NCBI GenBank assembly: GCA_015493615.1
Contig: WGCV01000002.1
Coordinates: forward strand, 1-64,000
Length of the DNA stretch: 64,000 nt
Direction of reading: 5' to 3'
From: Melioribacteraceae bacterium
Lineage (GTDB): Bacteria; Bacteroidota; Ignavibacteria; Ignavibacteriales; Melioribacteraceae
Shown: positions 52,662-62,759 of the stretch, one piece after another
Layout: each line of letters opens with the position of its first letter
Numbering within the stretch: the first letter of the stretch is position 1
Translations under genes and position numbers: made by a program
The notes under the pieces: generated by a model
What the model saw: the letters and a program-made list of their open reading frames with translations, nothing else
Told to the model about the DNA's origin: nothing
The model's database searches: none

Positions 52662-53291
52662 ATGAACTTTTTATTAATCGCAGTATTGGCTTACCTAATC
52701 GGCTCCTTTCCGACCGCATATTTGCTGATGAAACGCAAAGGCGTTAACATTTTAAGCGAAGGGACGGGAAATGTCGGGACAATGAATGCGCTCAGAGTCT
52801 CCGGCTCGAAAATTACCGGAGCGCTGGTTTTTATCATTGATTTTATTAAAGGTCTTCTTGCCGTTTATCTTACAAGCGCCCTTTTCGGAAATTCATTTCT
52901 ACTTTTAATTACGGCTTTGATATTTGCCGTCGCGGGACATTGTTTTTCCGTCTGGCTTAAATTCAAAGGAGGACGCGGACTCGCAACGGCGCTCGGCGGC
53001 TCCCTTCTTTTTATTCCCGTCATTCCCGCTCTGTGGATTCTTCTCTGGATAATTACTTACGTTTACAAAAAAAACACGCACTTTGCCAATGTCTCGGCAA
53101 CATTTTTGCTGGCGCTGCTTGTTATTTTTTCGGGAGATATTCTTTCCAAATATTCGATTTACAAACCGGAATCAGTCTTTAACTTTTCTGCAACAATTTC
53201 TGTTTTACTTGTTATAATACTCGTTAAACATATCAAACCTTTGAAAGAATATTTCAAAAATGAAAAAGAAAAAATTTTAAGGAAAAAATAA
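52662..53291 (+). CDS. plsY: Glycerol-3-phosphate acyltransferase PlsY
   Basis: The 209-residue inner-membrane protein transfers acyl groups from acyl-phosphate to glycerol-3-phosphate, the first committed step of phospholipid synthesis. The three conserved cytoplasmic loops are visible: GSFPTAYLLMKRKGVNIL, GTGNVGTMNALRVSG and KFKGGRGLATALGGSL. Five or so hydrophobic segments fit. It is the first gene of a compact plus-strand run and abuts the HtrA gene with no gap. Confidence 0.94.
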   Translation: MNFLLIAVLAYLIGSFPTAYLLMKRKGVNILSEGTGNVGTMNALRVSGSKITGALVFIIDFIKGLLAVYLTSALFGNSFLLLITALIFAVAGHCFSVWLKFKGGRGLATALGGSLLFIPVIPALWILLWIITYVYKKNTHFANVSATFLLALLVIFSGDILSKYSIYKPESVFNFSATISVLLVIILVKHIKPLKEYFKNEKEKILRKK

Positions 53292-54524
53292 ATGAACAAA
53301 TTCAAAACAATAGTTTACTCGACTTTAATTACCATACTGCTTGTATCAGCCGGTTTTTCCTACATCTATTTTAAGTATATAAATCCTCAAATGGAAAATA
53401 AACAGGTAGTAGAAGCAGACACGACTTCGGCGTTTACGCATCCGCAAGGGGCTGAGAATACAAGAGATATTAAGGACAGTTTAAAAATTAAGTCGGAATT
53501 AAACGATAAGATTTTTTCGAACAGACAAACAATAATAACAAAAACCGTTCAAAAAGTCAGTCCCGCCGTAGTAGGCATTAACGTTACAAAAGTAAAAAAA
53601 TACCGCGATCCTTTTACCGCCGATCCACTTTTCCGTTACTTTTTCGGAGACAGAATTTATCAGAAGGAAATTAAAGCTCTCGGTTCCGGCGTTATAATCT
53701 CGCCCGACGGATATATTATTACAAACGACCATGTTGCGGGGGACGCTTCGGAAGTTATTGTTACAATGACCGACGGTTCAAGGCATCCCGCAAAAATTAT
53801 CGGGACCGACCATGCCACGGATATATGCCTCTTGAAAATCAACGGCAAGAATCTCCCTTATGTCAAGATGGGAAACTCGAACAATATATTAATCGGCGAA
53901 TGGGTAATTGCGCTCGGCAATCCCTTCGGATTATTTGAAATAAACGATAAACCTACCGTTACCGTCGGCGTTGTAAGCGCAACCGGAATGAACTTAAACG
54001 CAGTAGGCGGCAGATTCTACATCAACATGATTCAAACGGACGCGGCGATTAATACCGGCAACAGCGGCGGTCCGCTGGTTAATGTACTCGGAGAATTAAT
54101 CGGGATGAACACTTTGATTTATTCCCCTAACAGCGGAGCTGGAAGCGTTGGGGTCGGTTTCGCAATTCCTGTAAACAAAATAAAAAAAATAATTAAACAG
54201 CTGAAGAACGCCGGAAAAGTAGAAAGGGATTTCTGGACCGGAATTAAAATTCAACCGATAGATGAACGACTTGCAAAATATTTCAAACTCTCCTCTCCTA
54301 AAGGCGTAATAATAACGAGTATCGCCCCGAATTCGCCCGCGCAAAAAGCCGGACTTTTGGTCAGCGACATAATTGTAGGAATCGACAAGTTTATCGTTAC
54401 GGATGATAATTCAATCATTTCGATTCTTAATCAATACTCAACCGGAGATGAGATAAACGTTAAGGTTCTGCGCGACGGGAAAATAAAATCATTCAAAATG
54501 AAACTGGAAAAACTTCATGATTAA
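53292..54524 (+). CDS. HtrA/DegP-type serine protease with one PDZ domain
   Basis: The 410-residue protein has an N-terminal membrane anchor (about residues 7-28), a trypsin-like domain with the triad His in ITNDHVAG, Asp in ATDICLLKI and Ser in [11 protein letters not shown], and one C-terminal PDZ domain (about 310-400). The single PDZ and anchor resemble DegS rather than the two-PDZ DegP. It would act in the periplasm on misfolded envelope proteins or as a signalling protease. It overlaps purB by 8 nt. Confidence 0.93.
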   Translation: MNKFKTIVYSTLITILLVSAGFSYIYFKYINPQMENKQVVEADTTSAFTHPQGAENTRDIKDSLKIKSELNDKIFSNRQTIITKTVQKVSPAVVGINVTKVKKYRDPFTADPLFRYFFGDRIYQKEIKALGSGVIISPDGYIITNDHVAGDASEVIVTMTDGSRHPAKIIGTDHATDICLLKINGKNLPYVKMGNSNNILIGEWVIALGNPFGLFEINDKPTVTVGVVSATGMNLNAVGGRFYINMIQTDAAINTGNSGGPLVNVLGELIGMNTLIYSPNSGAGSVGVGFAIPVNKIKKIIKQLKNAGKVERDFWTGIKIQPIDERLAKYFKLSSPKGVIITSIAPNSPAQKAGLLVSDIIVGIDKFIVTDDNSIISILNQYSTGDEINVKVLRDGKIKSFKMKLEKLHD

Positions 54525-55818
54525 AAGATACACGCTTCCGGAAATGGGAGCAATTTTTGAAGATAAATTCAAATATTCGACTTGGCTTAAAATAGAGCTG
54601 CTCGCGGTGGAAGCAAGAGTGAAAGCGGGAGACGTTCCCGTTGACGATTTTGAAATCATTAAAGAGAAAGCGGATTTTAACGTCGAAAGAATTTTGCAGA
54701 TTGAAGCGGAAACCAAACACGACGTAATTGCATTTTTAACTAACGTCGCCGAGTATATCGGACCGGCGTCGCGCCATATTCATTACGGAATGACATCTTC
54801 CGATATTCTCGATACCGCGCTTTCCTTTCAAATGAAAACCGCCGGAGAACTCCTTCTAAAAAAAATTCTGGAACTTCAGGAAATTTTAAAAAGAAGAGCG
54901 CTGGAGCACAAACGCACATTAACAATCGGACGAAGCCACGGGATTCACGCCGAGCCGACTTCATTCGGATTGAAGTTTGCCCTTTGGTATCAGGACGCAA
55001 AAAGAAACGAGAAAAGACTGCGAGCCGCAATCGATACGATTTCGGTCGGACAGATTTCCGGAGCCGTCGGAACTTTTGAACACCTTTCGCCGAAAGTCGA
55101 AGAATTCGTCTGTGAAAAAATGGGATTAAAACCGGCAAAGGTTTCCACGCAGGTTGTTCAGAGAGACCGGCACGCAGAGTTTTTAACTACTCTTGCGGTA
55201 ATTGGCGCGTCGCTTGAAAAAATTGCCGTTGAATTAAGGCACTTGCAACGCACGGAAGTTCTTGAAGCCGAAGAGTATTTTTCAAAGGGACAAAAAGGTT
55301 CCTCGGCAATGCCGCACAAGCGTAATCCCATTGTAAGCGAAAGAGTTTCAGGGCTGGCGCGATTGCTCAGAGGCAATGCGGCGGCGGCAATGGAAAATGT
55401 TGCGTTGTGGCACGAGCGGGATATTTCACACTCCTCCGTGGAGCGCGTAATCGTTCCCGACAGCTGTATCACCCTTGATTATATGCTTCATCTTATGACG
55501 GAACTTCTTGATAATCTTCTCGTTTATCCGGAAAACATGCTTCGCAATTTAAGACTTACTCGCGGACTTATTTTTTCACAAACTTTTCTCCTAAAGCTGG
55601 TTGAAAAAGGAGCTACCCGAGAAGAAGCGTATAAATTAGTTCAAGCTCCGGCAATGAAAGTTTGGGCAGATAAAAATTTAACGTTAAAAGAGGAGTTGCT
55701 GAAATCGGAAGAAGTGAAAAAATATCTTTCATCCGACGAGATTGAAGAACTTTTCGACGAAAGTAAAATGCTTAAAAATATAGATTATATTTTTGAACGA
55801 TGTTTTTCGCAAGATTGA
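54517..55818 (+). CDS. purB: Adenylosuccinate lyase
   Basis: The 433-residue enzyme cleaves SAICAR and adenylosuccinate in purine synthesis. The fumarase-superfamily signature [11 protein letters not shown] (about residues 263-273) and [27 protein letters not shown] and [11 protein letters not shown] are all present. Length is normal. It overlaps the upstream htrA gene by 8 nt and the downstream exported protein by 19 nt, so these unlike functions share one transcript. Confidence 0.96.
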   Translation: MIKRYTLPEMGAIFEDKFKYSTWLKIELLAVEARVKAGDVPVDDFEIIKEKADFNVERILQIEAETKHDVIAFLTNVAEYIGPASRHIHYGMTSSDILDTALSFQMKTAGELLLKKILELQEILKRRALEHKRTLTIGRSHGIHAEPTSFGLKFALWYQDAKRNEKRLRAAIDTISVGQISGAVGTFEHLSPKVEEFVCEKMGLKPAKVSTQVVQRDRHAEFLTTLAVIGASLEKIAVELRHLQRTEVLEAEEYFSKGQKGSSAMPHKRNPIVSERVSGLARLLRGNAAAAMENVALWHERDISHSSVERVIVPDSCITLDYMLHLMTELLDNLLVYPENMLRNLRLTRGLIFSQTFLLKLVEKGATREEAYKLVQAPAMKVWADKNLTLKEELLKSEEVKKYLSSDEIEELFDESKMLKNIDYIFERCFSQD

Positions 55819-56504
55819 ATCTCATAAGATTAATAAACAGCCCTATTAACTTTTTCTCGGGATTTTTATTTTTCTTAATATCATCAGGGTCAATTTCACA
55901 CGCGCAAAATTTTCCGAGCAATATAACGCTTTCATCCGCAATATTAAAATTGAGCGGATATGCGGCGTCCCCAGAATTTTATAAGCTTCGAATTGAACGC
56001 GGAGAGCTTCAGGCGATTGATTCGCTTTATTCGAAAGCCTTGTTATTTAACAAGTCGGATACAAGCGAAGCCCTGCTGTCGCTTACCTTTGCGCTCCTTC
56101 CCTTCCGCGAGATGAATCTTAAAATCCCCTCTTTTAATTCAAGGTTGTCGCTTAAACTCCCTACAGTAGGGAACGACTTTTTTAAAAGAAGAACGGAAAA
56201 TCTTCCGAGGCATTTCCTCCCCGATTCTCCCGACACTTTCGGAAGCGACACAGACAAACTTTCCCATTTTTTCGGCAACGCATTTATTTCCTACAATATA
56301 AACTTTTTTAAAATGAGCGAATTTCTCGGTATCTTTGTGGAAAGTTTTGAGAAGTTATTTAAAGTCGGCGGAGCTTTCGACGCGAGAGATTTGGAGACAA
56401 ACGCTCTCGGAAAAACTTTCGGAGAACTGCTGTCGAATGGATATAAGATTTTTCCTTCGTCAATATTTATCATTTACTCAGCGAGGAATTTATTAACGCC
56501 ATGA
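55800..56504 (+). CDS. Exported hypothetical protein with DUF2279/YfiM-like C-terminal region
   Basis: The 234-residue product has a hydrophobic N-terminal segment ending SHAQ (about residue 38), fitting a signal peptide. The C-terminal half contains [15 protein letters not shown] followed by [37 protein letters not shown], which resembles the DK..H..G...S...E..D.....F...D..AN..G layout of YfiM/DUF2279 lipoproteins; this is tentative. There is no obvious lipobox. It starts inside the end of purB and its stop overlaps the NtrC-type regulator start (ATGA). The two may be functionally linked, for example as an envelope sensor and its regulator, but nothing proves it. Confidence 0.6.
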   Translation: MFFARLNLIRLINSPINFFSGFLFFLISSGSISHAQNFPSNITLSSAILKLSGYAASPEFYKLRIERGELQAIDSLYSKALLFNKSDTSEALLSLTFALLPFREMNLKIPSFNSRLSLKLPTVGNDFFKRRTENLPRHFLPDSPDTFGSDTDKLSHFFGNAFISYNINFFKMSEFLGIFVESFEKLFKVGGAFDARDLETNALGKTFGELLSNGYKIFPSSIFIIYSARNLLTP

Positions 56505-57859
56505 AATCAATATTAATCATAGACGATGAAAAGGAAATTTGCGAAAGCATAAAAATGATTCTCGATTACGAGGATTATTATTCGGAATATGTTACCGATC
56601 CCCTTTTGGGAAAAGATAAATTAAAGTTTTCCGAATTTGCGGTAATTTTACTTGATATTCAAATGCCGGGAATGAACGGCTTTGAGTTCTTGGATTGGAT
56701 TAAAGAAAATGATATTAAAACTCCCGTGATTATCATTTCGGCGCACAGCAGTTTGGAAAACGCCGTTAAAGCCACAAAACACGGAGCGTTCGATTTCCTC
56801 GAGAAACCCATTGACCGCGATAAATTATTAATAAGCGTACGCAACGCAATTAAGCATTACGCAATTTATAAAGAGAACCTCGAACTGAAATCAACAATCG
56901 AAGACGAGTGGGAAATTATCGGTTCGAGCGAAGCGTTGAATGAAATTTTACAGATAATCGATAAAGTCGCCCCTACCGACGCCCGAGTTCTGATAACCGG
57001 CGAAAACGGTACGGGCAAGGAGCTTGTCGCGCGCGCTATCCACAGAAAAAGCGGTAGAAAGGAAGAGCCTTTTATAGAAGTAAACTGCGCCGCAATACCT
57101 AAAGAGCTGATTGAGTCGGAACTTTTCGGGCATGTAAAAGGTTCTTTTACCGGAGCGATTAGAGACCATATCGGCAAGTTTGAACTTGCGGATAAAGGAA
57201 CGCTCTTTCTTGATGAAATCGGCGATATGAGTCTTGACGCTCAGGCAAAAGTTTTACGCGCATTGGAAGATGGGAAAATACGAAAAGTGGGCGGAGACGA
57301 TTCTATTTCCGTTAATGTTAGGGTTATTGCGGCTACAAATAAAAATCTGACTGAAGAAATTAAAGCGGGCAACTTCCGGGAGGACTTATTTCACAGACTT
57401 AACGTAATCCCGATTAATATTCCCCCTTTGAGGGAACGCCGGGACGATATTCCGGTTCTGATAGATTATTTCATTAATAAACTTCACGTAAAAAACGGAC
57501 TTCCCAAAAAGACTTTCTCAAAAGATGCAATTGAAGTAATTAAAAGTTTGAACTTTACCGGAAATATCCGGGAGCTGAAAAATCTTGTCGAGCGCATAAT
57601 GATTATGGTTCCCGACAAGGTAGTGAAACTTGAGGCTGTAAAAAAATATCTTCCGGCGGATGTTCCCGATGTTGACGGTTTGTTCGATTCCGCAAACTCT
57701 TTTGCCGAGTTTAAAGAGAAAACGGAGAAAATGTTTATTGAAAAGCATCTTAAATTGAACAATTGGAATATCAGCAAAACCGCTGAATCGTTGGGAATCC
57801 AGAGGAGCCATCTCTACAATAAAATAAAAAAATACAACTTAGAGAAACAGGAGAACTGA
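56501..57859 (+). CDS. NtrC-family sigma-54-dependent response regulator
   Basis: The 452-residue protein has a receiver domain (residues 3-118, phospho-acceptor Asp52 in LLDIQMPGMNG), an AAA+ sigma-54 activation domain (about 135-370) with Walker A TGENGTGKELVAR, the sigma-54 loop as GSFTGA, ATNKNLTEEIKAGNFREDLFHRLNV and a Fis-type helix-turn-helix at the C terminus (NISKTAESLGIQRSHLYNKIKKY). It activates RpoN promoters upon phosphorylation. No histidine kinase is adjacent. It overlaps the upstream exported-protein gene by 4 nt and is followed 1 nt later by the HIT gene. Confidence 0.95.
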   Translation: MKSILIIDDEKEICESIKMILDYEDYYSEYVTDPLLGKDKLKFSEFAVILLDIQMPGMNGFEFLDWIKENDIKTPVIIISAHSSLENAVKATKHGAFDFLEKPIDRDKLLISVRNAIKHYAIYKENLELKSTIEDEWEIIGSSEALNEILQIIDKVAPTDARVLITGENGTGKELVARAIHRKSGRKEEPFIEVNCAAIPKELIESELFGHVKGSFTGAIRDHIGKFELADKGTLFLDEIGDMSLDAQAKVLRALEDGKIRKVGGDDSISVNVRVIAATNKNLTEEIKAGNFREDLFHRLNVIPINIPPLRERRDDIPVLIDYFINKLHVKNGLPKKTFSKDAIEVIKSLNFTGNIRELKNLVERIMIMVPDKVVKLEAVKKYLPADVPDVDGLFDSANSFAEFKEKTEKMFIEKHLKLNNWNISKTAESLGIQRSHLYNKIKKYNLEKQEN

Positions 57860-57860
57860 A

Positions 57861-58208
57861 ATGAGCGAAACAATCTTCTCCAAAATAATCAAACGTGAAA
57901 TTCCGGCGGATATTGTTTATGAAAACGATACTGTTCTCGCTTTCCGAGATATTAATCCGCAAGCTCCGGTTCATATTTTGATTATCCCCAAGGAAGAAAT
58001 TCCAACCGTTAAAAATCTTGATCCGGTCAGACACGGCGAGATTCTATCGGCAATGCACGCCGCCGCTAACGAAATTGCCGTAGCGGAAGGAATTGCCGAC
58101 GACGGTTTCCGTCTTGTTTACAACTGCTGCAAGCACGGCGGGCAGGAAGTTTACCATTTGCACATGCACTTGCTCGGCGGAAGACAAATGAAATGGCCTC
58201 CGGGCTGA
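57861..58208 (+). CDS. HIT-family purine nucleotide hydrolase (HinT-like)
   Basis: The 115-residue protein matches Hint1/HinT-type histidine triad proteins, with FSKIIKREIPADIVYENDTVLAFRDINPQAPVHILIIP at the start and the triad YHLHMHLLGG (HxHxH) near the C terminus. HinT hydrolyses AMP-lysine and aminoacyl-adenylates. It lies 1 nt after the NtrC-type gene, the last gene of the run before the repeat-rich zone. Confidence 0.94.
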   Translation: MSETIFSKIIKREIPADIVYENDTVLAFRDINPQAPVHILIIPKEEIPTVKNLDPVRHGEILSAMHAAANEIAVAEGIADDGFRLVYNCCKHGGQEVYHLHMHLLGGRQMKWPPG

Positions 58209-59367
58209 TCTATTCCTCTCTAATCGTTTTTTGCTCAGTCTGTCGGCATTCCGCCTCGTCATAGTCCCAACGAAAATCGGGGTGAGGAAAAAGACTAAAA
58301 TTTTTACACATCTTGCTACTGATTGAAACTTCTCCCTACCCCGAAGACGCTAACGCGTCGCCACCCCTTCCACGGGAAGGGGAATTTTTTAATTCCCCTC
58401 TGGACAGAGGGGTGGATTCCGACGGAGCATGGCGGAGTCGGAAGACGGGGTGTGGATAGATGCCGAATTTTCTCACAGTTTGTTGAATTTTTAAGCAAAG
58501 CCCCTACCCCGTCTTCCTCCGCCGTGGCGGAGGAATCCACCCCTTCCACGGGAAGGGGAATTGTTACGCTCAGCCTAAATCAGACGGTTTGCTATTTAAA
58601 GTGTAAGCGTCATTACGAGGAAGGAGCTTGTGACTGACGAAGTAATCTCACCGGAAAACACGCTGTTGTTGAATATTAAATTTCGTTTTAACGGCTTAGG
58701 TGAATACCGGTGAGATTGCCACTTCGTTCCTTCAACGTCCGCCACTGGGGGATTGTTCGTTGTAGGTATTTAGCAGCATCATTACTTACATACCTTCGAG
58801 GAAACGAGTACCTCGAAGGAAAGTTAAATGCCGAATTTTCTCGCTTTTTGCTTAATTTTTTAATTCCCCTCTGGACAGAGGGGTGGATTCCGACGGAGCA
58901 TGGCGTAGTCGGAAGACGGGGTGTGGATAGATGCTGAATTTTCTCGCATTTTGCTTAATTTTTAGGCAAAGCACCTACCCCGACGACGCTAACGCGTCGC
59001 CACACTACATTTCGTTCCTTCAACGTACTTGTTCGTTGAAGGTATTTATCAGCATCATTACTTCATACCTTCGAGGAAACGAGTACCTCGAAGGAAAGTT
59101 AGATGCCGAATGTTCTCACATTTTGCTTAATTTTTAGGCAAAGCCCTACCCCGTCTCCGCCAGAGGCGGAGCCACCCCTTCCACGGGAAGGGGAATTTTT
59201 ACCGGGAAACACACTGTTGCTGAATGTTCAATTTCGGTTTAACGGCTTAGGTTGAATACCGGGGAGATTGCCGCGTCGCTTACGCTCCTCGCAATGACGC
59301 GGTGATGTAACACTTCGCCTAAGACGGACAGAAATTCTTAATTCTTCATTCTTAATTCTTCATTAAC
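58209..59367. repeat. Composite repeat block, left copy, plus fragments
   Basis: No gene; several reading frames here are made of repeat modules. The main block, about 58391-58990, contains in order a CCCCTCTGGACAGAGGGGTGG...CCACGGGAAGGGGAATT fold-back (module i), a GTCATTACGAGGAAGGAGC...GACGAAGTAATCTC module (ii), a CCTTCGAGGAAACGAGTACCTCGAAGG stem-loop (iii), and module i again at 58862. Further fragments of i, ii and iii fill 59000-59330. The block recurs in the same order and orientation at about 61101-61740. Confidence 0.8.
58391..58990 (+). repeat. Composite repeat i-ii-iii-i, left copy
   Basis: The left copy of the duplicated block. Module i starts at 58391 and again at 58862, a spacing of about 471 nt, closely matching the 466-nt spacing in the right copy (61101 and 61567). 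Module ii includes a long near-identical stretch from about 58567 to 58690 shared with the right copy. Confidence 0.75.
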
Positions 59368-61014
59368 TCAGTGTTTTCCAAGAACATCTTTCACTTCTAC
59401 GCCTGTTGGATAATAAAACCTTTGGATTACTGTACCATTTGGCATTTCGTATTCTTGTATAGGTGTTATTGTAGGATGATCTAAATCATGCAATATGTTT
59501 TCTTCTATTTTTAACAACTTAATATCTATCCCTGTCATGTCGGGAGCCGGACCCACCTCACTAAAGATGCTTTGACCTTCAAAAGCGGGATTCAATGACC
59601 CGGTTCGTGATGAAATAATACTAGCAATTTCTTGCGTTATTTTTGAGTCCACATTGGTGGGCTCGCCGATGTAAACAATTGATGCATCCAACAGATAATC
59701 ATCGCCATAATTTTTGTCAATGTAACCATAACCATTTCCCCCACGCATATGGCTCACAATAATCGCGCCATATCCTGGATTAACTGGTGGAACTTCTCCA
59801 ATAAGAGGTGGAATTTCACCGGATTTAGCAAAATAAAATTTAGGCATATGTGTTGTGTCTTGCATATGGCTATAAAACCTTTCCGTTATCACATCCGCAA
59901 TATGTTGCTGTTCTTCATTGCTTAAAGTATCTCTTGTAGATGGATCTAAATTATAATAAAAATCTTTGTCAATCCAATATGTGTAATCCCTTGATGCGTT
60001 CTGGAAATCTATTGAGACAATATGGTCACCATGAGGATTTAGTTCCGTAGCAACTTCCATAACGAAATCATAAAACAATTCCGGACTTACATTCAAATTC
60101 TTGTAGGTTGTTACAAATAATCCCACATTAAGCATATCATTTTCAACGGGAATATTCTTGTAAGTCTGTATAAAAGAGCTGTCGTTCCAAACCTTTAGCG
60201 AATCAATCATATTTGCCGTTTTGGGAAATTGCGCATCAAAAAATCCGTTTGCGGTTGTAAAATTAATCTCGCTTCCATTAACATATAATTTCCCAGCTGC
60301 ATCAATCGGCTCAAAACTCTCGTTGTCATATACCATTCCGGCAAGCGTCTTTCCTTCTCTTTCCAAATCTACGTTTACCGTAGTTTGCGCGGGTTCTATT
60401 TGAGCGTCGTAAGCAACATATCCTTCTTTTTCAATGTGGAGCGGAATGTATGCGTCCGCCGGCGCTTGCGGGGGAATAAATCCGGCGTTGCTTGCCGTAA
60501 CCGTAAAGGAAAGCGCTCCGTTTGCGCCGTTGTTGAGGTTAATAAACTTTCGCACGGAGGTTTCTTTTCCGTCGGCTACCTTAATGAAATAAACTCCGCC
60601 GGCAAGATTTTTTACGCCCTTTATGTTTAAGGAATAAGAACCGGCTGTTAATTCGGTTTTGCCTTTGCTTACGAGTTTACCGGCAATGTCGTATATCTTA
60701 AATTCCACTTGGCTTTCTTTTGCGGATTTAACGCCAAGGCGTATTTCGTTTCCTTTTACGGGATTGGGATAAGCGTTGGATACGGAAAAAGATGTGGGAA
60801 TTTGCGGGTTTTCATCAACCGCGACAACGGGATTGTAAAATACCGCCGCGCCGGTGGAATCTGTGTATTTAGCGCTGTCGCCAAAAGTTACCGCCGCGGA
60901 ATCCACCGCGCCGAGTATGTCGTTTACTTTAATTGTGTAAACGGACTGTGCAAAAACAGAGTAAGAAAGAAGAATTAAAGTAAAAAGAATCGAAAGAAAG
61001 TTAAAGCGTTTCAT
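59368..61014 (-). CDS. Secreted multi-domain protein with internal Por/T9SS-like sorting domain
   Basis: The 548-residue protein has a signal peptide (about 1-22, ending VFAQ). A domain at residues 73-160 (SFSVSNAYPNPVKGNEIRLG..., YDIAGKLVSKGK, GGVYFIKVADGKETSVRKFINL) matches the type IX secretion C-terminal sorting domain, yet sits near the N terminus. Carboxypeptidase-regulatory-like beta repeats follow (about 165-300). The C-terminal ~230 residues are unrecognised; the segment ITQEIASIISSRTG followed by QSIFSE resembles a metzincin HExxH..H with the histidines replaced. The gene is flanked by direct copies of a composite repeat and by short inverted ATTCTTAATTCTTCATT tracts. Confidence 0.7.
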   Translation of the reverse strand: MKRFNFLSILFTLILLSYSVFAQSVYTIKVNDILGAVDSAAVTFGDSAKYTDSTGAAVFYNPVVAVDENPQIPTSFSVSNAYPNPVKGNEIRLGVKSAKESQVEFKIYDIAGKLVSKGKTELTAGSYSLNIKGVKNLAGGVYFIKVADGKETSVRKFINLNNGANGALSFTVTASNAGFIPPQAPADAYIPLHIEKEGYVAYDAQIEPAQTTVNVDLEREGKTLAGMVYDNESFEPIDAAGKLYVNGSEINFTTANGFFDAQFPKTANMIDSLKVWNDSSFIQTYKNIPVENDMLNVGLFVTTYKNLNVSPELFYDFVMEVATELNPHGDHIVSIDFQNASRDYTYWIDKDFYYNLDPSTRDTLSNEEQQHIADVITERFYSHMQDTTHMPKFYFAKSGEIPPLIGEVPPVNPGYGAIIVSHMRGGNGYGYIDKNYGDDYLLDASIVYIGEPTNVDSKITQEIASIISSRTGSLNPAFEGQSIFSEVGPAPDMTGIDIKLLKIEENILHDLDHPTITPIQEYEMPNGTVIQRFYYPTGVEVKDVLGKH

Positions 61015-61810
61015 AGCAAAACCCTTTTTTAATGAAGAATTAAGAATTAAAAATTAAGAATTGGAATTGAGAAAAGAAAGGATTTTTGTTCTTGGTTTAA
61101 AATTCCCCTCTGGACAGAGGGGTGGATTCCGACGAAGTGAGGCGGAGTCGGAAGACGGGGTGTGGATAGATGCCGAATTTTCTCACATTTTGTTGAATTT
61201 TCAGGCAAAGCCCCTACCCCGACGCCGCCAAAGGCGTCGCCACCCCTTCCGTGGGAAGGGGAATTGTAACACTCAGCCTAAATCAGACGGTTTGCTATTT
61301 AAAATGTAAGCGTCATTACGAGGAAGGAGCTTGCGACTGACGAAGTAATCTCACCGGAAAACACGCTGTTGCCGAATATTCAATTTCGGTTTAACGGCTT
61401 AGGTGAATACCGGTGATGAGATTGCCGCTTCGTTCCTTCAACGTCCGCTACTGGCGAATTGTTCGTTGAAGGTATTTAGCAGCGTCATTACTTTCATACC
61501 TTCGAGGAAGCGAGTACCTCGAAGGAAAGTTAAATACTAATTTTCTCGCATTTTGCTTAATTCTTTAATTCCCCTCTGGACAGAGGGGTGGATTCCTACG
61601 AAGCGGGGCGGAGTCGGAAGACGGGGTGTGGATAGATGCTGAATTTTCTCGCATTTTGCTTAATTTTCAGGCAAAGCGCCTACCCCGTCTTCCTCCGCCG
61701 TGGCGGAGGAATCCACCCCTTCCACGGGAAGGGGAATTTACACTTTCGCGTCGGCTCTCCGCCGCGGGGGATTCCACGAAAAAGGGAATTTAATTTTTTA
61801 AGTTGCTCTA
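61015..61810. repeat. Composite repeat block, right copy
   Basis: No gene. The block at about 61101-61740 repeats the i-ii-iii-i arrangement of the left block in the same orientation, with small substitutions. An AATTAAGAATTAAAAATTAAG tract (61030-61060) lies between it and the secreted-protein start. The reading frames at 61061 and 61636 are repeat-derived. Confidence 0.8.
61101..61740 (+). repeat. Composite repeat i-ii-iii-i, right copy
   Basis: Module i begins at 61101 and 61567 (CCCCTCTGGACAGAGGGGTGG), module ii at about 61303 (GCGTCATTACGAGGAAGGAGC), module iii at about 61498-61525 (CCTTCGAGGAAGCGAGTACCTCGAAGG). Each module can fold back on itself. Confidence 0.78.
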
Positions 61811-62068
61811 TTACTTTTCAGCCGGCGATAGCGGGTCCCAAATCACGAGAATTACAGCTCCGTTTTCCGATGTAAACGGTCCGTGCTGTACTCCCGCATG
61901 GATAATCTGGTATGTCCCCTCCTGATATTCAACTCCGTCGCTTACATACGAACCTTCCAAAACAAAGCGCTGTTCAGTTGAAATATGAGAATGACCTTCC
62001 ATGTGAAATCCGGCTGGTAGTTTCAGAAGCAATGTTTTAGCGCCATCCTCTTCGCGCAGAGTCTTCAT
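61811..62068 (-). CDS. Small cupin-domain protein
   Basis: The 85-residue protein is a single cupin barrel with the metal-ligand set GHSHISTEQRFVLEGSY (HxH and E) and HAGVQHGPF (His). Such single-domain cupins often bind a metal and may be enzymes or sensors. It is isolated: repeats lie on one side and a 77-nt gap to a hypothetical gene on the other. No specific function can be assigned. Confidence 0.8.
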   Translation of the reverse strand: MKTLREEDGAKTLLLKLPAGFHMEGHSHISTEQRFVLEGSYVSDGVEYQEGTYQIIHAGVQHGPFTSENGAVILVIWDPLSPAEK

Positions 62069-62145
62069 TTTTGCCTCCGATTTGTGAGTTGTTTAATTTA
62101 TGTAAAATAGCGCTCAATAAACTATACAAAAATCGGCAGAATCGA

Positions 62146-62634
62146 TTATTTTTTCATCCGTTTCTTTTTGGCGGAAGCGGTTTCTATTTTTTTCTTTAAC
62201 TTCTTCAGCTTCTTGTTTTCTTCTTCGACATGCTCGCATCTTAATTGGTCGTTAATTCTTTTAACAATCCATTTCATGCAGCGTTTGTTATTCGTCTTTT
62301 GATAATATTTTACAAGCTCTTCCTTCGGCTTGGCAAACTTGCTCCCCATTTCGACAAGATACTTAAAAATCTCCTCGGCTAATTCCTCCTTGTGCGCCTT
62401 CTTCATTTTGCAACCCAAATCAATCAGCTCACGCTCAAGCCGGTAAAAATTTTCTCTCCTTTTTTCTCTTATTTCATCCGGAGGACTTGCCTCCTGACCG
62501 GGTCTTTTACTTTTCAGGAAATTTTTTGCGTAAATTTTTTCATCAACATAGGGATATTCAAATTCCTCATGCATTAATTCTCTTATGCTGTCGGGTATAA
62601 TTTCATCGGGCAAGAATGTTAAATCAATTTTCAT
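62146..62634 (-). CDS. Hypothetical protein with lysine-rich C terminus
   Basis: The likely start is ATG 62634 (162 residues, MKIDLTFLPDEIIPD); a start four codons earlier is possible. The protein is soluble, mostly helical, with a central segment EELAEEIFKYLVEMGSKFAKPKEELVKYYQ and a strongly basic, coiled C terminus (about 130-162) that might bind nucleic acid. I do not recognise the family. It is divergent from smpB across 125 nt. Confidence 0.65.
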   Translation of the reverse strand: MKIDLTFLPDEIIPDSIRELMHEEFEYPYVDEKIYAKNFLKSKRPGQEASPPDEIREKRRENFYRLERELIDLGCKMKKAHKEELAEEIFKYLVEMGSKFAKPKEELVKYYQKTNNKRCMKWIVKRINDQLRCEHVEEENKKLKKLKKKIETASAKKKRMKK

Positions 62635-62759
62635 TTTATACTGCAATTTTTATTTACAAAAATATCAATTTTATCTGAATTTTAATAAATAATTCTCATT
62701 GCTTCATTTTAAGTTTGCATATTGCAATTCATAGAAATAAATTTGGAACTCTATTTATT

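Noticed and set aside
58316-59137. Several short ORFs in both strands
   Set aside because: All are formed by the GC-rich composite repeat modules (RGGVDRC and HPFHGKGN-type text recurs from copy to copy); translations repeat rather than resemble proteins.
58391-61740. Possible CRISPR array
   Set aside because: Repeat units are long, nested and palindromic, with irregular spacing and no unique spacers of uniform length; no cas genes.
61061-61875. Short plus-strand ORFs at the right repeat block
   Set aside because: They consist of repeat modules, and the second one overlaps the cupin gene antisense.
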